Shown: one piece after another, positions 27,492 to 37,503 of the stretch
Position numbering within the stretch: the first letter of the stretch is position 1
Layout: each line of letters begins with the position of its first letter
Source: Allobosea thiooxidans
GTDB lineage: Bacteria > Pseudomonadota > Alphaproteobacteria > Rhizobiales > Beijerinckiaceae
Reading direction: 5' to 3'
NCBI RefSeq assembly: GCF_900168195.1
Contig: NZ_FUYX01000007.1
Location: 124,001 to 188,000 of the forward strand
Length of the DNA stretch: 64,000 nt
Translations under genes and position numbers: made by a program
Notes under the pieces: model-generated
What the model was told of the DNA's origin: nothing
What the model saw: the letters and a program-made list of their open reading frames with translations, nothing else
Databases searched by the model: none

Positions 27492-28862
27492 CTACTCGGC
27501 CGCCAATGCCTGCGCCCGGATCGGCCGATCTTCGATCCCTGCCCGCGCCAGCTTCTCCGGCAGCGGGCCGCCGGTCGCCCAGTCGAGCAGTTCAGCGGTG
27601 TGGACCACCGGCGTGGTCGCTCCCTTGTCCGAAAAACCCTTCGCCAGCTGGGTCATGCAGCCGATATTGCCGGTCGCGACCAGCATCGGCTTGGTGCGCT
27701 CGATATTGCCGATCTTGCGATCGCGCAGGCGGCCGGCGATCTCCGGCTGGAGGATGTTGTAGACGCCGGCCGAGCCGCAGCAGATATGGCCCTCCGGCAC
27801 CTCCTTGACCTTGAAGCCCGCCCCGGAGAGCAACCGCTTCGGCCCGTCCTTGAGCTGCTGGCCGTGCTGCATCGAGCAGGCCGAGTGGTAGGCGATCGGC
27901 ATCGCGACATCGCGCACCGCCGACAGCTCCAGCGTTTCCAGGAACTCGGTCACGTCCTTCGCCAGGCCCGAGACCTGCGCCGCCTTCTCGGCATAAGCAG
28001 GCTCGTTGCGGAACATGAAGCCGTAATCCTTGATCGTCGTGCCGCAGCCCGAGGCCGTGATCAGGATGGCGTCGAGCCCCTCGCCTTCGACCTCGGCCAT
28101 CCAGGCGTCGATGTTCCTGCGCGCGAAGGACAGGGCGTCGTGCTCCTGCCCCATATGGTGGACGAGCGCGCCGCAACAGCCCTCGCCCTTCGGCAGCACG
28201 ACCTCGACGCCATGACGGTTGAGCAGGCGGACCGTCGCCTCGTTGATCGCCGGATCGAGCACCGGCTGGGCGCAGCCGGAGAGCAGCGCGACGCGCTTCG
28301 TCCGCGCTGCGGGCGGCGGGAAGCTCTGCGGGCCTTCCATGGTCGAGCGCGTCGGCAGCCGCGCCGGCGCCAGCGCCAGCATCGCCTTCAGGCGCGGGCC
28401 GATGACGGGGAGCACGCCGAGAATGGGAGCAAACGGCTTGGCCGGCAGCGCAGCCAGCATCGCCGCGCGGAAACGGCCGGGATAGGGCAGGATCGCCGCC
28501 AGCACCTTGCGCAGCAGCCGGTCATGCCAGGAGCGCGTATAGGTCTCCTCGATATGGGCGCGGGCATGGTCGACGAGGTGCATGTAGTGCACGCCCGATG
28601 GGCAGGTCGTCATGCAGGAGAGGCAGGAGAGGCAGCGGTCGATGTGCTTCACCACCTCGGCGGTGGCGGGCTTGCCGTTCTCCAGCATGTCCTTGATCAG
28701 GTAGATGCGCCCGCGCGGCGAATCGAGCTCGTCGCCGAGCAGCAGATAGGTCGGACAGGTCGCGGTGCAGAAGCCGCAATGGACGCAGGTGCGCAGGATC
28801 TTCTCCGAGGCCGGCATGCGCGGGTCGGAGGCGAGGCGCTCGGGAGTGAAGTTGGTCTGCAT
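27492..28862 (-). CDS. glcF: Glycolate oxidase iron-sulfur subunit
   Basis: 456 residues. Two ferredoxin-like clusters, [14 protein letters not shown] (near residue 25) and [14 protein letters not shown] (near residue 75), would carry two [4Fe-4S] centres; two CCG domains follow ([10 protein letters not shown] and CCGSAGVYN). It passes electrons from the GlcD/GlcE flavin subunits to the respiratory quinone pool during oxidation of glycolate to glyoxylate. It is last in the glcD-glcE-DUF2585-glcF set, beginning three bases after the DUF2585 stop, so the genes are translationally close. Confidence 0.96.
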   Translation of the reverse strand: MQTNFTPERLASDPRMPASEKILRTCVHCGFCTATCPTYLLLGDELDSPRGRIYLIKDMLENGKPATAEVVKHIDRCLSCLSCMTTCPSGVHYMHLVDHARAHIEETYTRSWHDRLLRKVLAAILPYPGRFRAAMLAALPAKPFAPILGVLPVIGPRLKAMLALAPARLPTRSTMEGPQSFPPPAARTKRVALLSGCAQPVLDPAINEATVRLLNRHGVEVVLPKGEGCCGALVHHMGQEHDALSFARRNIDAWMAEVEGEGLDAILITASGCGTTIKDYGFMFRNEPAYAEKAAQVSGLAKDVTEFLETLELSAVRDVAMPIAYHSACSMQHGQQLKDGPKRLLSGAGFKVKEVPEGHICCGSAGVYNILQPEIAGRLRDRKIGNIERTKPMLVATGNIGCMTQLAKGFSDKGATTPVVHTAELLDWATGGPLPEKLARAGIEDRPIRAQALAAE

Positions 28863-28865
28863 CGC

Positions 28866-29501
28866 TCAGGCTCCGCCCTGCCAGGCTTTGATCCAATCCA
28901 TCGGCCAGAGCAGCATGATGACGTTGAGGGTGAGGTTGTCGCGGATCAGCCAGCCGACGATGAGTTCCATCGCCAGCGCGCTCGCCACGGTGACCCAGAC
29001 CGGGGCGAGCCGGGCGAAGAGGAAGCCGAGCACCATCGCCAGGATGTCGCAGACCGAGTTCAGGACGCTGTCGCCGTAATAGTCCAGCGAGATCGTGGCC
29101 GAGCGGTAGTGGTTGATCACCGCGTTGGTGTTCTCGGTGATCTCCCAGGCGCTCTCGATCACGATGGCGAGCAGCAGCGCGACGCCGAAGGAGAGCGGCA
29201 GGCCGGTGAACCGGCGGATCAGCCAGAACAGCCCGTAGAACAGGAAGCCGTGGATGATGTGCGAGAACGTGTACCAGTCGGCGATGTGCTGGGAGTTCTC
29301 GGAGGACATCACCGTGCCCTGCCAGAACTTGATGTTCCCGCATTTGCAGATCGGCTCGCGGCCCATCCAGAGCAGGATCGCCGCCGCGCCGGCCGTCAGC
29401 AGCGCGGCCAGAACGGCGATGGCCAGCGGGCTCAGGCGGCCCGGCGCCCAGTTCGCGCGGGATGCCGGTCTTTCGACGGAAAGCGTGTCAGCGAGCGCCA
29501 T
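28866..29501 (-). CDS. DUF2585 family membrane protein
   Basis: 211 residues with about five membrane segments. The region [20 protein letters not shown], with two Cys, and the membrane motif [19 protein letters not shown] are what I recall of the DUF2585 (UPF0314) family. Function is not known. The ATG overlaps the glcE stop (TGATG) and the stop lies three bases before glcF, so it is embedded in the glycolate oxidase operon. A role in membrane assembly of the oxidase is possible but only a guess from position. Confidence 0.85.
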   Translation of the reverse strand: MALADTLSVERPASRANWAPGRLSPLAIAVLAALLTAGAAAILLWMGREPICKCGNIKFWQGTVMSSENSQHIADWYTFSHIIHGFLFYGLFWLIRRFTGLPLSFGVALLLAIVIESAWEITENTNAVINHYRSATISLDYYGDSVLNSVCDILAMVLGFLFARLAPVWVTVASALAMELIVGWLIRDNLTLNVIMLLWPMDWIKAWQGGA

Positions 29502-30688
29502 CAGATCCCCGCATACATCCGGCCGGTCTCGAAGATGCCGGCCGGGTCGAAGCTTTTCTTGATGCCCGTCGTGACGCGCATCAGCGGCTCGGCCAGCGGC
29601 TGGAAGACATCGACGGCGGCGCGCACCGCATCGGGCGCCCGCACCAGCGTGGCGTGGCCGCCAAGCGGCTTCAGGGCCGTGCGGATGGCAGCGGCGCCGG
29701 CATCGCCATCGGCCGGCACAGCCAGCCAGACCAGCCCGCCGCCCCAGTCGTAGAACCAGCGCGCGCCCGGCAGCATCCGCCCGATCGCGGCCGCGGCCTT
29801 CGCGCCGTCGGTCGGCTTGAGCGACAGTCGCCAGACCGCCTCGCCCGTCCCGGCGAAGAAGGCGGCGTCGCGGATGTCGCGCCAATGCGCGGCGACGCCC
29901 TCGCCTTCCAACCGGTCCGGCACGCCGTATTCGCCGAGCAGCAAGGCGAGCTCGCCGGCGCGGTACTCGATCGAATCCGGAAAATTCTCCAGCCGCAGCA
30001 GGGTCACGGCCTCCTCCCCGGCGAGGCCGCCGGGAAGATGGGCGGCCGCCATCGGCTCGAAGGGCGAGCCCAGCGCCTTCGACAGCAGCGCCACGCCCTG
30101 CGCATCGGAGAGCCCGCGCCATTGCAGCGTCGCGAGCGCCGCCGGCCTCGGCAGCACGCGGAAGGTCACTTCGGTGAGGAAGCCCAGCGTCCCGTGGCTG
30201 CCGCTGACCAGCTTCACCAGATCGAGGCCTGTGACGTTCTTCATCACCCGCCCGCCCGATTTGATCATCTCGCCGCGGCCATTGACCATGCGGATACCGA
30301 TCAGCGAATCGCGCGCCGCGCCGGCATTGATCCGGCGCGGGCCGGAGATGTTGCAGGCGGCGACGGCGCCGATCGTCGGCTCGCCTTCCGTGCCGTAGAG
30401 GGCGCGGTGGTCCATCGGCTCGAAGGGCAGCATCTGGCCGCGCTCGGCCAGCGTCTCCTGCACCAAAGCGAGCGGCGTGCCGGCGCGGGCGGCGATCACC
30501 ATCTCGGCCGGCTCGTAGAGGGTGATGCCGGTGAGACCGGCGCTGGAGAGCGTGCTCGCAACCTGGGCCGGGCGCCCGAGACCATGGCGCGTGCCGCCCC
30601 CGCGCAGGGCGAGCGGCACGCGGGAATCGATGACCGATTTCACGACGGCGCAGGCCTGCGCCTCGGTGGTGGGGGTATGGATGATCAT
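29501..30688 (-). CDS. glcE: Glycolate oxidase FAD-binding subunit GlcE
   Basis: 395 residues. The N-terminal FAD_binding_4 domain shows [19 protein letters not shown] and, further on, [20 protein letters not shown] in the flavin site; the C-terminal part is GlcE-like and lacks the full FAD-oxidase C domain of GlcD. It forms the glycolate dehydrogenase complex with GlcD and GlcF. The start ATG 30688 has AAGGGG 7 bases upstream; that ribosome-binding site touches the end of GIY-YIG element B, which separates glcE from glcD. Confidence 0.94.
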   Translation of the reverse strand: MIIHTPTTEAQACAVVKSVIDSRVPLALRGGGTRHGLGRPAQVASTLSSAGLTGITLYEPAEMVIAARAGTPLALVQETLAERGQMLPFEPMDHRALYGTEGEPTIGAVAACNISGPRRINAGAARDSLIGIRMVNGRGEMIKSGGRVMKNVTGLDLVKLVSGSHGTLGFLTEVTFRVLPRPAALATLQWRGLSDAQGVALLSKALGSPFEPMAAAHLPGGLAGEEAVTLLRLENFPDSIEYRAGELALLLGEYGVPDRLEGEGVAAHWRDIRDAAFFAGTGEAVWRLSLKPTDGAKAAAAIGRMLPGARWFYDWGGGLVWLAVPADGDAGAAAIRTALKPLGGHATLVRAPDAVRAAVDVFQPLAEPLMRVTTGIKKSFDPAGIFETGRMYAGI

Positions 30689-30700
30689 GCACCGCCCCTT

Positions 30701-31096
30701 GTCATTCCGGGGCTTCGCGTAGCGAAGAACCCGGAAGCCACGACTGGGCGCGCGCGGTCAAGCCAGCCCTTCATAGAGATCCGCCCATTCGGGATTCATG
30801 TCCTCGATCAACTTGATCTTCCAGGCACGGCGCCATTTCTTCACCCGTTTTTCCCGATCGATAGCTTCGTTGACCCACTCGAATTCCTCGTACCAGACAA
30901 GCCGATCGACATCGTATCGGGAGGTGAAGCCGATAGTCTGCTTCGATTTGTGTTCATGGACACGTCTCGCGAGATCGCTGGTGACGCCCAGATAGAGCGT
31001 GCCGTCTTTCTTTCGAGCGAGGAGATAAACGAAATACGGCATCTGCCTCACCCGGTCGTGGGTTCCGGGTTCTCGCTACGCGAGCCCCGGAATGAC
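30701..31096. mobile_element. GIY-YIG nuclease element B with hairpin-forming inverted ends
   Basis: 396 bases. Terminal inverted repeats of 48 (30701-30748) and 46 bases (31051-31096) start GTCATTCCGGGGC and fold as TTCCGGG/CCCGGAA around an inner CTTCGC-GTA-GCGAAG stem. On the right the inner stem is CTCGC-GTA-GCGAG: one base has been lost from each side, keeping the pairing. The coding gene fills nearly all the space between the repeats. The right end is five bases from the glcD stop and the left end is 12 bases from the glcE start. Confidence 0.78.
30758..31042 (-). CDS. Small GIY-YIG nuclease-domain protein (element B)
   Basis: 94 residues from ATG 31042 (a GTG at 31051 is also in frame but lies at the repeat edge). 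Single GIY-YIG domain: YFVYLLARKKDGTLYLGVT, catalytic-Arg segment DLARRVHEHK, helix EAIDREKRVKKWRRAWKIKL and the tail NPEWADLYEGL. It is roughly half identical to the element A protein, so the two are related but clearly diverged, as are the repeats around them. All key residues are present. It is placed between glcD and glcE in the direction of the operon. Its presumed role is in moving or copying its own repeat, or in DNA repair. Confidence 0.88.
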   Translation of the reverse strand: MPYFVYLLARKKDGTLYLGVTSDLARRVHEHKSKQTIGFTSRYDVDRLVWYEEFEWVNEAIDREKRVKKWRRAWKIKLIEDMNPEWADLYEGLA

Positions 31097-31101
31097 AAAG
31101 C

Positions 31102-32538
31102 TCACGCCGCGACACGTCCTTCCAGCGGAAACACCTTCGCGGGGTTGAGCAGCCAGCGCTCGTCGAACACCGCCCTCACCCGCATCTGCTGGGCGAGGTC
31201 GGCCTCGTTGAACTGGAAGGTCATCAGGTCGCGCTTCTCGATGCCGACGCCGTGCTCGCCGGTGAGGCAACCGCCGACCTCGACGCAGAGCTTGAGGATG
31301 TCCATGCCCGCATCCTCCGCCTTCTGCGCCTCGACCGGGTCGTTGCAGTTGTAGAGGATGAGCGGGTGGAGATTGCCGTCCCCGGCATGGAAGACATTGG
31401 CGACGCGCAGGCCGTAGCCCTTCACGATCTCGTCCATCCGGCGCAGCACATAGGGCAGCTGGCCGGTCGGGATGGTGCCGTCCATGCAGATATAGTCGGC
31501 GATGCGGCCGGTGGCGCCGAAAGCGGATTTGCGGCCCTTCCAGATCGCAGCCGCCTCCATCGCCGATTTCGATTCCTTGACGGTGGTGACGCCGTGCTCG
31601 CCGGCGATGGCGACAATGCGCGCAAGCTGCGCGTCCATCTCCTCGTCAGAGCCCTCGACCTCGATGATCAGCAGGGCACCGCAATCCATCGGATAGCCCG
31701 CCTTGGCGAAAGCCTCGCAGATCTCGATCGCCGGCTTGTCCATGAACTCCATCGCGACCGGGATGATGCCGGCACCGATGATCGCGGCCACCGCCGCGCC
31801 CGCCTGCTCGCTGATCGGGAAACCGAACAGGACAGGCCGCGCTCCCTCGGCCGAACGCAGGATGCGCACCGTCGCCTCGGTGACGATGCCGAGCTGGCCT
31901 TCCGAACCGTTGATCAGGCCGAGCAGATCGTAACCCGGCGAATCGAGATGAGCGCCGCCGATCTCGACGATGCTGCCGTCGAGCATCACCAGGGTGACGC
32001 CGAGGACGTTGTTGGTGGTCACGCCGTATTTCAGGCAGTGCGCCCCGCCCGAGTTCATGCCGATATTGCCGCCGATCGAGCAGGCGAGCTGGGAGGACGG
32101 ATCGGGCGCGTAGAAGAAGCCCTCGGCCGAGACCGCGCCGGTGACGGCGAGATTGGTGACGCCGGCCTGCACCCTGGCGACGCGGTTGGCATAGTCGATC
32201 TCGAGGATGCGGTTCATCTTCGAGACGCCGATGACCACGGCATCCTCCTGCGGGATCGCACCGCCGGAGAGCGAGGTGCCGGAGCCGCGCGGGACCACCG
32301 GCACGCCCTGCTCGCGGCAATAGCGCAGCACGGCCGCGACCTCCTGCGTGGTCGAAGGCAGGACGACGGCAAGCGGCATGCGGCGATACGCGGTGAGCGC
32401 ATCCGTCTCGTAGGGGCGTCGCTCGTCGTCGCTCGTAATCAGCGCCTGCGGTGCGACGAGGCCGGCCAGGCCGGCGACGATCGATTCGCGGCGAGCGAGG
32501 ATGCCGGCATCCGGCACCGGAAAAGCTATCGCGCTCAT
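31102..32538 (-). CDS. glcD: Glycolate oxidase FAD subunit GlcD
   Basis: 478-residue FAD-linked oxidase that oxidises glycolate (and often D-lactate). The FAD-binding loop is VPRGSGTSLSGGAIP near residue 85, with SIGGNIGMNSGGAHCLKYG further on; the FAD-oxidase C domain contains VFHAGDGNLHPLIL and TGEHGVGIEKRDLM. ATG 32538 has GGAGGG about 5 bases upstream; the longer frame to 32631 is not used. It starts the glc genes and is divergent from a LysR regulator, which probably controls it. Element B follows directly after its stop. Confidence 0.95.
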   Translation of the reverse strand: MSAIAFPVPDAGILARRESIVAGLAGLVAPQALITSDDERRPYETDALTAYRRMPLAVVLPSTTQEVAAVLRYCREQGVPVVPRGSGTSLSGGAIPQEDAVVIGVSKMNRILEIDYANRVARVQAGVTNLAVTGAVSAEGFFYAPDPSSQLACSIGGNIGMNSGGAHCLKYGVTTNNVLGVTLVMLDGSIVEIGGAHLDSPGYDLLGLINGSEGQLGIVTEATVRILRSAEGARPVLFGFPISEQAGAAVAAIIGAGIIPVAMEFMDKPAIEICEAFAKAGYPMDCGALLIIEVEGSDEEMDAQLARIVAIAGEHGVTTVKESKSAMEAAAIWKGRKSAFGATGRIADYICMDGTIPTGQLPYVLRRMDEIVKGYGLRVANVFHAGDGNLHPLILYNCNDPVEAQKAEDAGMDILKLCVEVGGCLTGEHGVGIEKRDLMTFQFNEADLAQQMRVRAVFDERWLLNPAKVFPLEGRVAA

Positions 32539-32643
32539 CTTGCCCTCCGATCTCAACGGCGCAGGGGCGCGCCGAGCGCCCTCTTTGCGCGGCAGATTAG
32601 ACCAATTCAATGCCTCTTGCAGCGCGGGCAAAGCCAGCCATTA

Positions 32644-32658
32644 TTTCCATATTGGAAA
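32644..32658. promoter_or_regulatory. LysR-type operator candidate in the glcD / lysR gap
   Basis: TTTCCA-TAT-TGGAAA, a perfect 6-3-6 dyad fitting the T-N11-A form of LysR-type boxes. It lies 12 bases upstream of the LysR start and about 105 bases upstream of glcD, so it most likely mediates autoregulation and divergent control. Confidence 0.5.
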
Positions 32659-32670
32659 AGGTGGCGATTG

Positions 32671-33576
32671 ATGGACCGGTTCGGCGATCTCGATGTCTTC
32701 GCGCATGTCGTCACGACGAAAAGCATGTCGGCTGCCGGGCGGCAGCTCAACCTGTCGCCTGCGGTCATCTCGAAGCGCATTCGCCGGCTCGAGGAGCGGC
32801 TCGGCGTGCGGTTGCTCCAGCGCACGACCCGGCAACTGGCGCTGACCGAGGCCGGGCAAGGCTTCTACGAGCGCGTCGTCTCGATCCTATCCTCGATCGA
32901 GGAGGCGGAAGCCTGGGTCGCGAGCGGCGCGGGGCAGGTGCGCGGAACGTTGCGCGTCTCGGCGCCGACCTCCTTCGGGCGGATGCATGTCGCGCCGCAT
33001 CTCAAGCGCTTCCTCGACGCCAACCCGCTGGTGACGGTCGATCTCGTGCTGAGCGACGCCTTCGTCGATGTCGTGGGCGAAGGCTTCGACCTCGCGATTC
33101 GCATCGCCGACCTGCAGGATTCGAGCCTCGTCGCCAAAAGGCTTGCGCCGAACCACCGCGTGCTCTGCGCCACGCCCGGTTATCTCGCCAGCCACGGCAC
33201 GCCCACCGAGATCGCCGAGCTCGCCCGGCATACGCTGATCGCCCACAATGCCGATCACTGGCGGCTCGACGGACCGGAAGGGCCAGTCTCGGTACGCGTC
33301 AACGGCCCGTTGCGGACCAATTCCAGCGAGGTCGTGCGCGAGGCCTTGCTGGCCGGCGTCGGCATCGCGCTGCGTTCGACCTGGGATGTCGGGCCGGAGC
33401 TGAAATCCGGCGCGTTGCAGCGGGTGTTGCCGGCCTATGCGGTGGGCTCCCGCGTCGCTGTCTACGCCGTCTATCCGAGCCGTCGGCATCTCGAGCAGAA
33501 GGTGCGCGCCTTCGTCGACTATCTCGGCGAGCTCTACGGCGCCACGCCCTATTGGGATGCGGGGCTTGCGCTCTAG
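32671..33576 (+). CDS. LysR-family transcriptional regulator
   Basis: 301 residues. The N-terminal winged helix-turn-helix (MSAAGRQLNLSPAVISKRI, then RRLEERLGVRLLQRTTRQLA) is followed by a LysR substrate-binding domain with GTLRVSAPTSFGRMHVAPHL at its start, typical of the subgroup whose members regulate oxidative metabolism genes. ATG 32671 is chosen as the first codon giving the canonical N-terminus MDRFGDLDVF. Divergent orientation to glcD, with a dyad between, suggests it regulates the glycolate operon; the downstream lactonase gene is a second possible target. Confidence 0.9.
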   Translation: MDRFGDLDVFAHVVTTKSMSAAGRQLNLSPAVISKRIRRLEERLGVRLLQRTTRQLALTEAGQGFYERVVSILSSIEEAEAWVASGAGQVRGTLRVSAPTSFGRMHVAPHLKRFLDANPLVTVDLVLSDAFVDVVGEGFDLAIRIADLQDSSLVAKRLAPNHRVLCATPGYLASHGTPTEIAELARHTLIAHNADHWRLDGPEGPVSVRVNGPLRTNSSEVVREALLAGVGIALRSTWDVGPELKSGALQRVLPAYAVGSRVAVYAVYPSRRHLEQKVRAFVDYLGELYGATPYWDAGLAL

Positions 33577-33636
33577 GCGCTTGCCGCCGCGGCCGTCGGC
33601 AGGGATGCTTCAACCAGATCGTCAGGGAGGGATGGC

Positions 33637-34575
<939 letters not shown>

Positions 34576-34582
34576 AGCCGCC

Positions 34583-35644
34583 TCAGCGCGGCGGCTCGCC
34601 CTTCACCCGCGTCAGGATGAGCGGCATGGCCAGCCCGATGGCGACGAAGCGGACGAGGTGGTGGGCGCCGACATAGAGCGTGTCGAGGCCCATCGCGAAG
34701 GCCAGCATCGCCATCGCCTCCAGCCCGCCCGGCGCGAAGGCCGCCATGCCGCTGGCATAGGAGACGTCCGCGAGCCAGGCCGCCGGCCAGGCGAACAGGA
34801 AGGCGACGCCGATCGAGACCGCGAAGCCGCCGATCGCGAGCGGAAACAGCCCCTTCAGCTCTTCGCGCGGGATATGGGCGATGCGCCCGCCCATGGTGGA
34901 GCCGAGCAGGACCTGCACGGCGATCTGGATCGGCATCGGCAGCGAACCCTCGACCAGCCCGGTGCCGTGCAGGAAGGAGCTGGCGAAGGTCGCGCCGAAC
35001 ATCAGCGGGGCGGCCAGGCCGAGGCGTTCGAAGACGAGGCCGAGCGCCAGCCCCGCCATGGTCACGCCGAGCATGGTGGCGGCATCGACCGTCTCGACCG
35101 GCGGCGCGGGTGTGCCGGCCGACGCGCCGGAAAGCTGCATCACGCTCGGCAGCAGCGCCACCAGCACCAAGAGGCGGAACAGCTGCACGACCGAGATCCG
35201 GCCGATATTCGCGCCCTTGGCCTGCGCCACGGCCAGCACGGTCGAGAGCGCCCCCGGCGCGGCTGCGAGCAGGGCATCGATCCAGGGCCAGCGTGCGACA
35301 TGGCGCAGATAGGCGCCGGTCGCGGCCATGATCACCGCGACGCCGACGAGAAGGACGAGGAGCGAGGCGGGATAGCGGGCGGCGGCGGTCAGAGCCTCGG
35401 GCGTGGCGGCGGAGCCGAGGATGGTGCCGGAGAGCACCATGGTCGCGTCGAACCACGGCCGGCGCAGGCTCGGCAGCGGGCGCAGCAGCGCGACGACCGC
35501 ACTCAGCAGCATCGAGCCCGAAAGCCAGGCCGCCGGCATCCCGAGGAGTGCAAAAGCTCCTCCACCGGCCGCAGCCAGGGCGATGACCAGGACCTCCCGC
35601 GACAAGAGCGTCAGCCGGGTCGTGGGATAGCCGAACGGTTTCAT
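34583..35644 (-). CDS. AbrB-family (AbrB duplication) integral membrane protein
   Basis: 353 residues with about ten membrane segments arranged as two similar halves. The Gly/Pro-containing turns LLGMPAAWLSGSMLLSAV and FAPGGLEAMAMLAFAMGLD match the membrane AbrB family (often misnamed as a transcriptional regulator). Members are putative ammonia-monooxygenase-like or transport proteins of unknown substrate. It converges with the SMP-30 gene, 7 bases apart at the stops, and lies downstream of the aminotransferase gene on the same strand. Confidence 0.82.
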   Translation of the reverse strand: MKPFGYPTTRLTLLSREVLVIALAAAGGGAFALLGMPAAWLSGSMLLSAVVALLRPLPSLRRPWFDATMVLSGTILGSAATPEALTAAARYPASLLVLLVGVAVIMAATGAYLRHVARWPWIDALLAAAPGALSTVLAVAQAKGANIGRISVVQLFRLLVLVALLPSVMQLSGASAGTPAPPVETVDAATMLGVTMAGLALGLVFERLGLAAPLMFGATFASSFLHGTGLVEGSLPMPIQIAVQVLLGSTMGGRIAHIPREELKGLFPLAIGGFAVSIGVAFLFAWPAAWLADVSYASGMAAFAPGGLEAMAMLAFAMGLDTLYVGAHHLVRFVAIGLAMPLILTRVKGEPPR

Positions 35645-35768
35645 CGTGCTCCGGGCAGGCCGCGCGAGCGGCGGCGCCGGGTGTTGATGACGGCAGGCGG
35701 GGAGCGGGTCAACCGCACCCGCGCCCTCCCGGGCGCAGGGCGGCGTTGCGCCGCCGGCGCGGCGGCCC

Positions 35769-36962
35769 TCAGCCGGCCATCAGCGCCTTGTGCAGCCGGG
35801 CGACCGCCTCGACGAGATCGGCCGACTTGCGGGCGAAGCACAGGCGCAGGCCCGTCTCGCCGCCCGGGCCGAAGGCCGTGCCCGGGGCGAGGCCGACATT
35901 GGCGGAATCGACCAGCTCGAGCGCCAGCTTGCGGGAATCCTCGCGGCCGTCGACCGAAAAGAACTGGTAGAAGGCACCGACCGGCGCCGAGAGCGAGACG
36001 CGGTTGGTCGCCTTCAGCCCCTCATAGACGATGCGCCTGCCTTCCGCGGCGCGCGCGATCTGCTCGGCCACGAAGCCTTCGCCGTGATCGAGGGCGGCGA
36101 CGGCGCCGCGCTGCACGAAGACCGGGGAGCCCGAGGTCGAGTACTGGATCAGGTTCTCGATGACCTGGCCGAAGCCCTCCGGCGCCTCGATCCAGCCGAT
36201 GCGCCAGCCGGTCATGGCCCAGTTCTTCGAGAAGGTCTGGACGAAGATGACGCGGTCCTCGCTCTCCATGATGTCGTGGAAGGAGGAGGCGCGCGCCGAG
36301 CCGTCATAGACGAAGCGGCCATAGATCTCGTCGGCGATGATCCAGATGCCGTGCTTGCGCGAGAGTGCGAGCAGGGCCTCCTGCTCCTGCCGCGTGGCGG
36401 TCCAGCCCGTCGGGTTCGAAGGCGAGTTGACCAGGATGCCGCGAGTGCGCGGCGTGATCGCGGCGGCGAGCTTGTCGAGATCGAGGGTGAAGCGGCCCTG
36501 TGCATAATCCATCGGCACGCAGACCGTGGTGGCCCCGCTGACGCTGACCGCCGCGCCGAAATTCGGCCAGGCCGGCGTCGGAATGATCAGCTCGTCGCCC
36601 GGGCCGGCAATCATGCGGACCGCGATCTGGACGGACTGCATGCCCGAGCCGGTGACGAAGAAGCGCTCCGGCGAGAAGCTCTGGCCGTAGAGGCGCTCGT
36701 GATAGCGCGCCAGCGCCTCGCGCAGCTCGGGGATGCCGCGCTGCCAGGTGTAGAAGGTCTCGCCCGCCGCCAGCGAGCGCGCCGCCGCATCGCTGATGAA
36801 GGATGGGGTGGGCAGATCGCCCTCGCCGACCCAGAGCGGGATCAGGCCCGGCCGCAGCCTGCCATAGTTCATCACCTCGACGATCCCGCTTTCCGGCGCG
36901 TTGACGGCTTCCGGGCGGAGCTCCGCGACCAGGGTGCTGCCGGGCAGGATGGCGGTGTTCAT
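35769..36962 (-). CDS. Class I/II pyridoxal-phosphate aminotransferase
   Basis: 397-residue fold-type I aminotransferase. The PLP lysine is in TFSKNWAMTGWRIGW; SPSNPTGWTATRQEQ, the IADEIYGRFVYDG segment with the conserved Asp and Tyr, and the terminal Arg in TGLRLCFAR complete the cofactor and substrate carboxylate site. It is cytoplasmic and acts on an amino acid and a 2-oxo acid; the AspC-like subfamily looks likely but substrate specificity cannot be read. The AbrB-type transporter gene follows 124 bases downstream on the same strand. Confidence 0.92.
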   Translation of the reverse strand: MNTAILPGSTLVAELRPEAVNAPESGIVEVMNYGRLRPGLIPLWVGEGDLPTPSFISDAAARSLAAGETFYTWQRGIPELREALARYHERLYGQSFSPERFFVTGSGMQSVQIAVRMIAGPGDELIIPTPAWPNFGAAVSVSGATTVCVPMDYAQGRFTLDLDKLAAAITPRTRGILVNSPSNPTGWTATRQEQEALLALSRKHGIWIIADEIYGRFVYDGSARASSFHDIMESEDRVIFVQTFSKNWAMTGWRIGWIEAPEGFGQVIENLIQYSTSGSPVFVQRGAVAALDHGEGFVAEQIARAAEGRRIVYEGLKATNRVSLSAPVGAFYQFFSVDGREDSRKLALELVDSANVGLAPGTAFGPGGETGLRLCFARKSADLVEAVARLHKALMAG

Positions 36963-37083
36963 CGGCGTCGACCTCGCGAAATTCGATGCCCTCCTTTAGC
37001 CGATCGCGGCGCCGGCTGGCATGAAATCGCGAGATCAGGTCAATCGGCGGCCGTGATGAATCGCGGCCGCCGGGCCAGGCTCG

Positions 37084-37503
37084 TCAGGCGTTCTTCTGCT
37101 TGAGCAGGTCGCGGATTTCGGTCAGCAGAGCAACGTCGGCCGGCGGTGCGGCCGGCGGCGGCGGAGCCGCTTCGGCCTTGCGCTTCAACTGGTTGATGCC
37201 CTTGACCACGAGGAAGAGCACGAAGGCGATGATCAGGAAGTTGATCGCCACCGTGACGAAGTTGCCATAGGCGAGCACGGCACCCTGCTTCTTGGCCTCG
37301 TCCAGCACCGGCGCCGTCACCGCGCGGTTGAGACCAAAGAAATAGTTCGAGAAATCGACGCCGCCGAGCGCGCCGATGAACGGCATGATGATGTCCTGGA
37401 CGAGAGAATCGACGATCCTGCCGAAGGACGCGCCGATGACCACGCCGATGGCAAGGTCGATGACGTTGCCCTTCAGCGCGAATTCCTTGAATTCCTTCAG
37501 CAT
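37084..37503 (-). CDS. mscL: Large-conductance mechanosensitive channel
   Basis: 139 residues, normal for Msc[22 protein letters not shown] is the amphipathic N-terminal helix plus start of TM1; [20 protein letters not shown] contains the pore-lining gate; the second helix is [19 protein letters not shown], and the C-terminal cytoplasmic helix [16 protein letters not shown] bundles the pentamer. It opens under membrane tension to release solutes on hypo-osmotic shock. ATG 37503 matches the conserved N-terminus; the upstream open extension is discarded. Transcribed away from the histidine kinase gene with a 261-base gap between. Confidence 0.97.
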   Translation of the reverse strand: MLKEFKEFALKGNVIDLAIGVVIGASFGRIVDSLVQDIIMPFIGALGGVDFSNYFFGLNRAVTAPVLDEAKKQGAVLAYGNFVTVAINFLIIAFVLFLVVKGINQLKRKAEAAPPPPAAPPADVALLTEIRDLLKQKNA

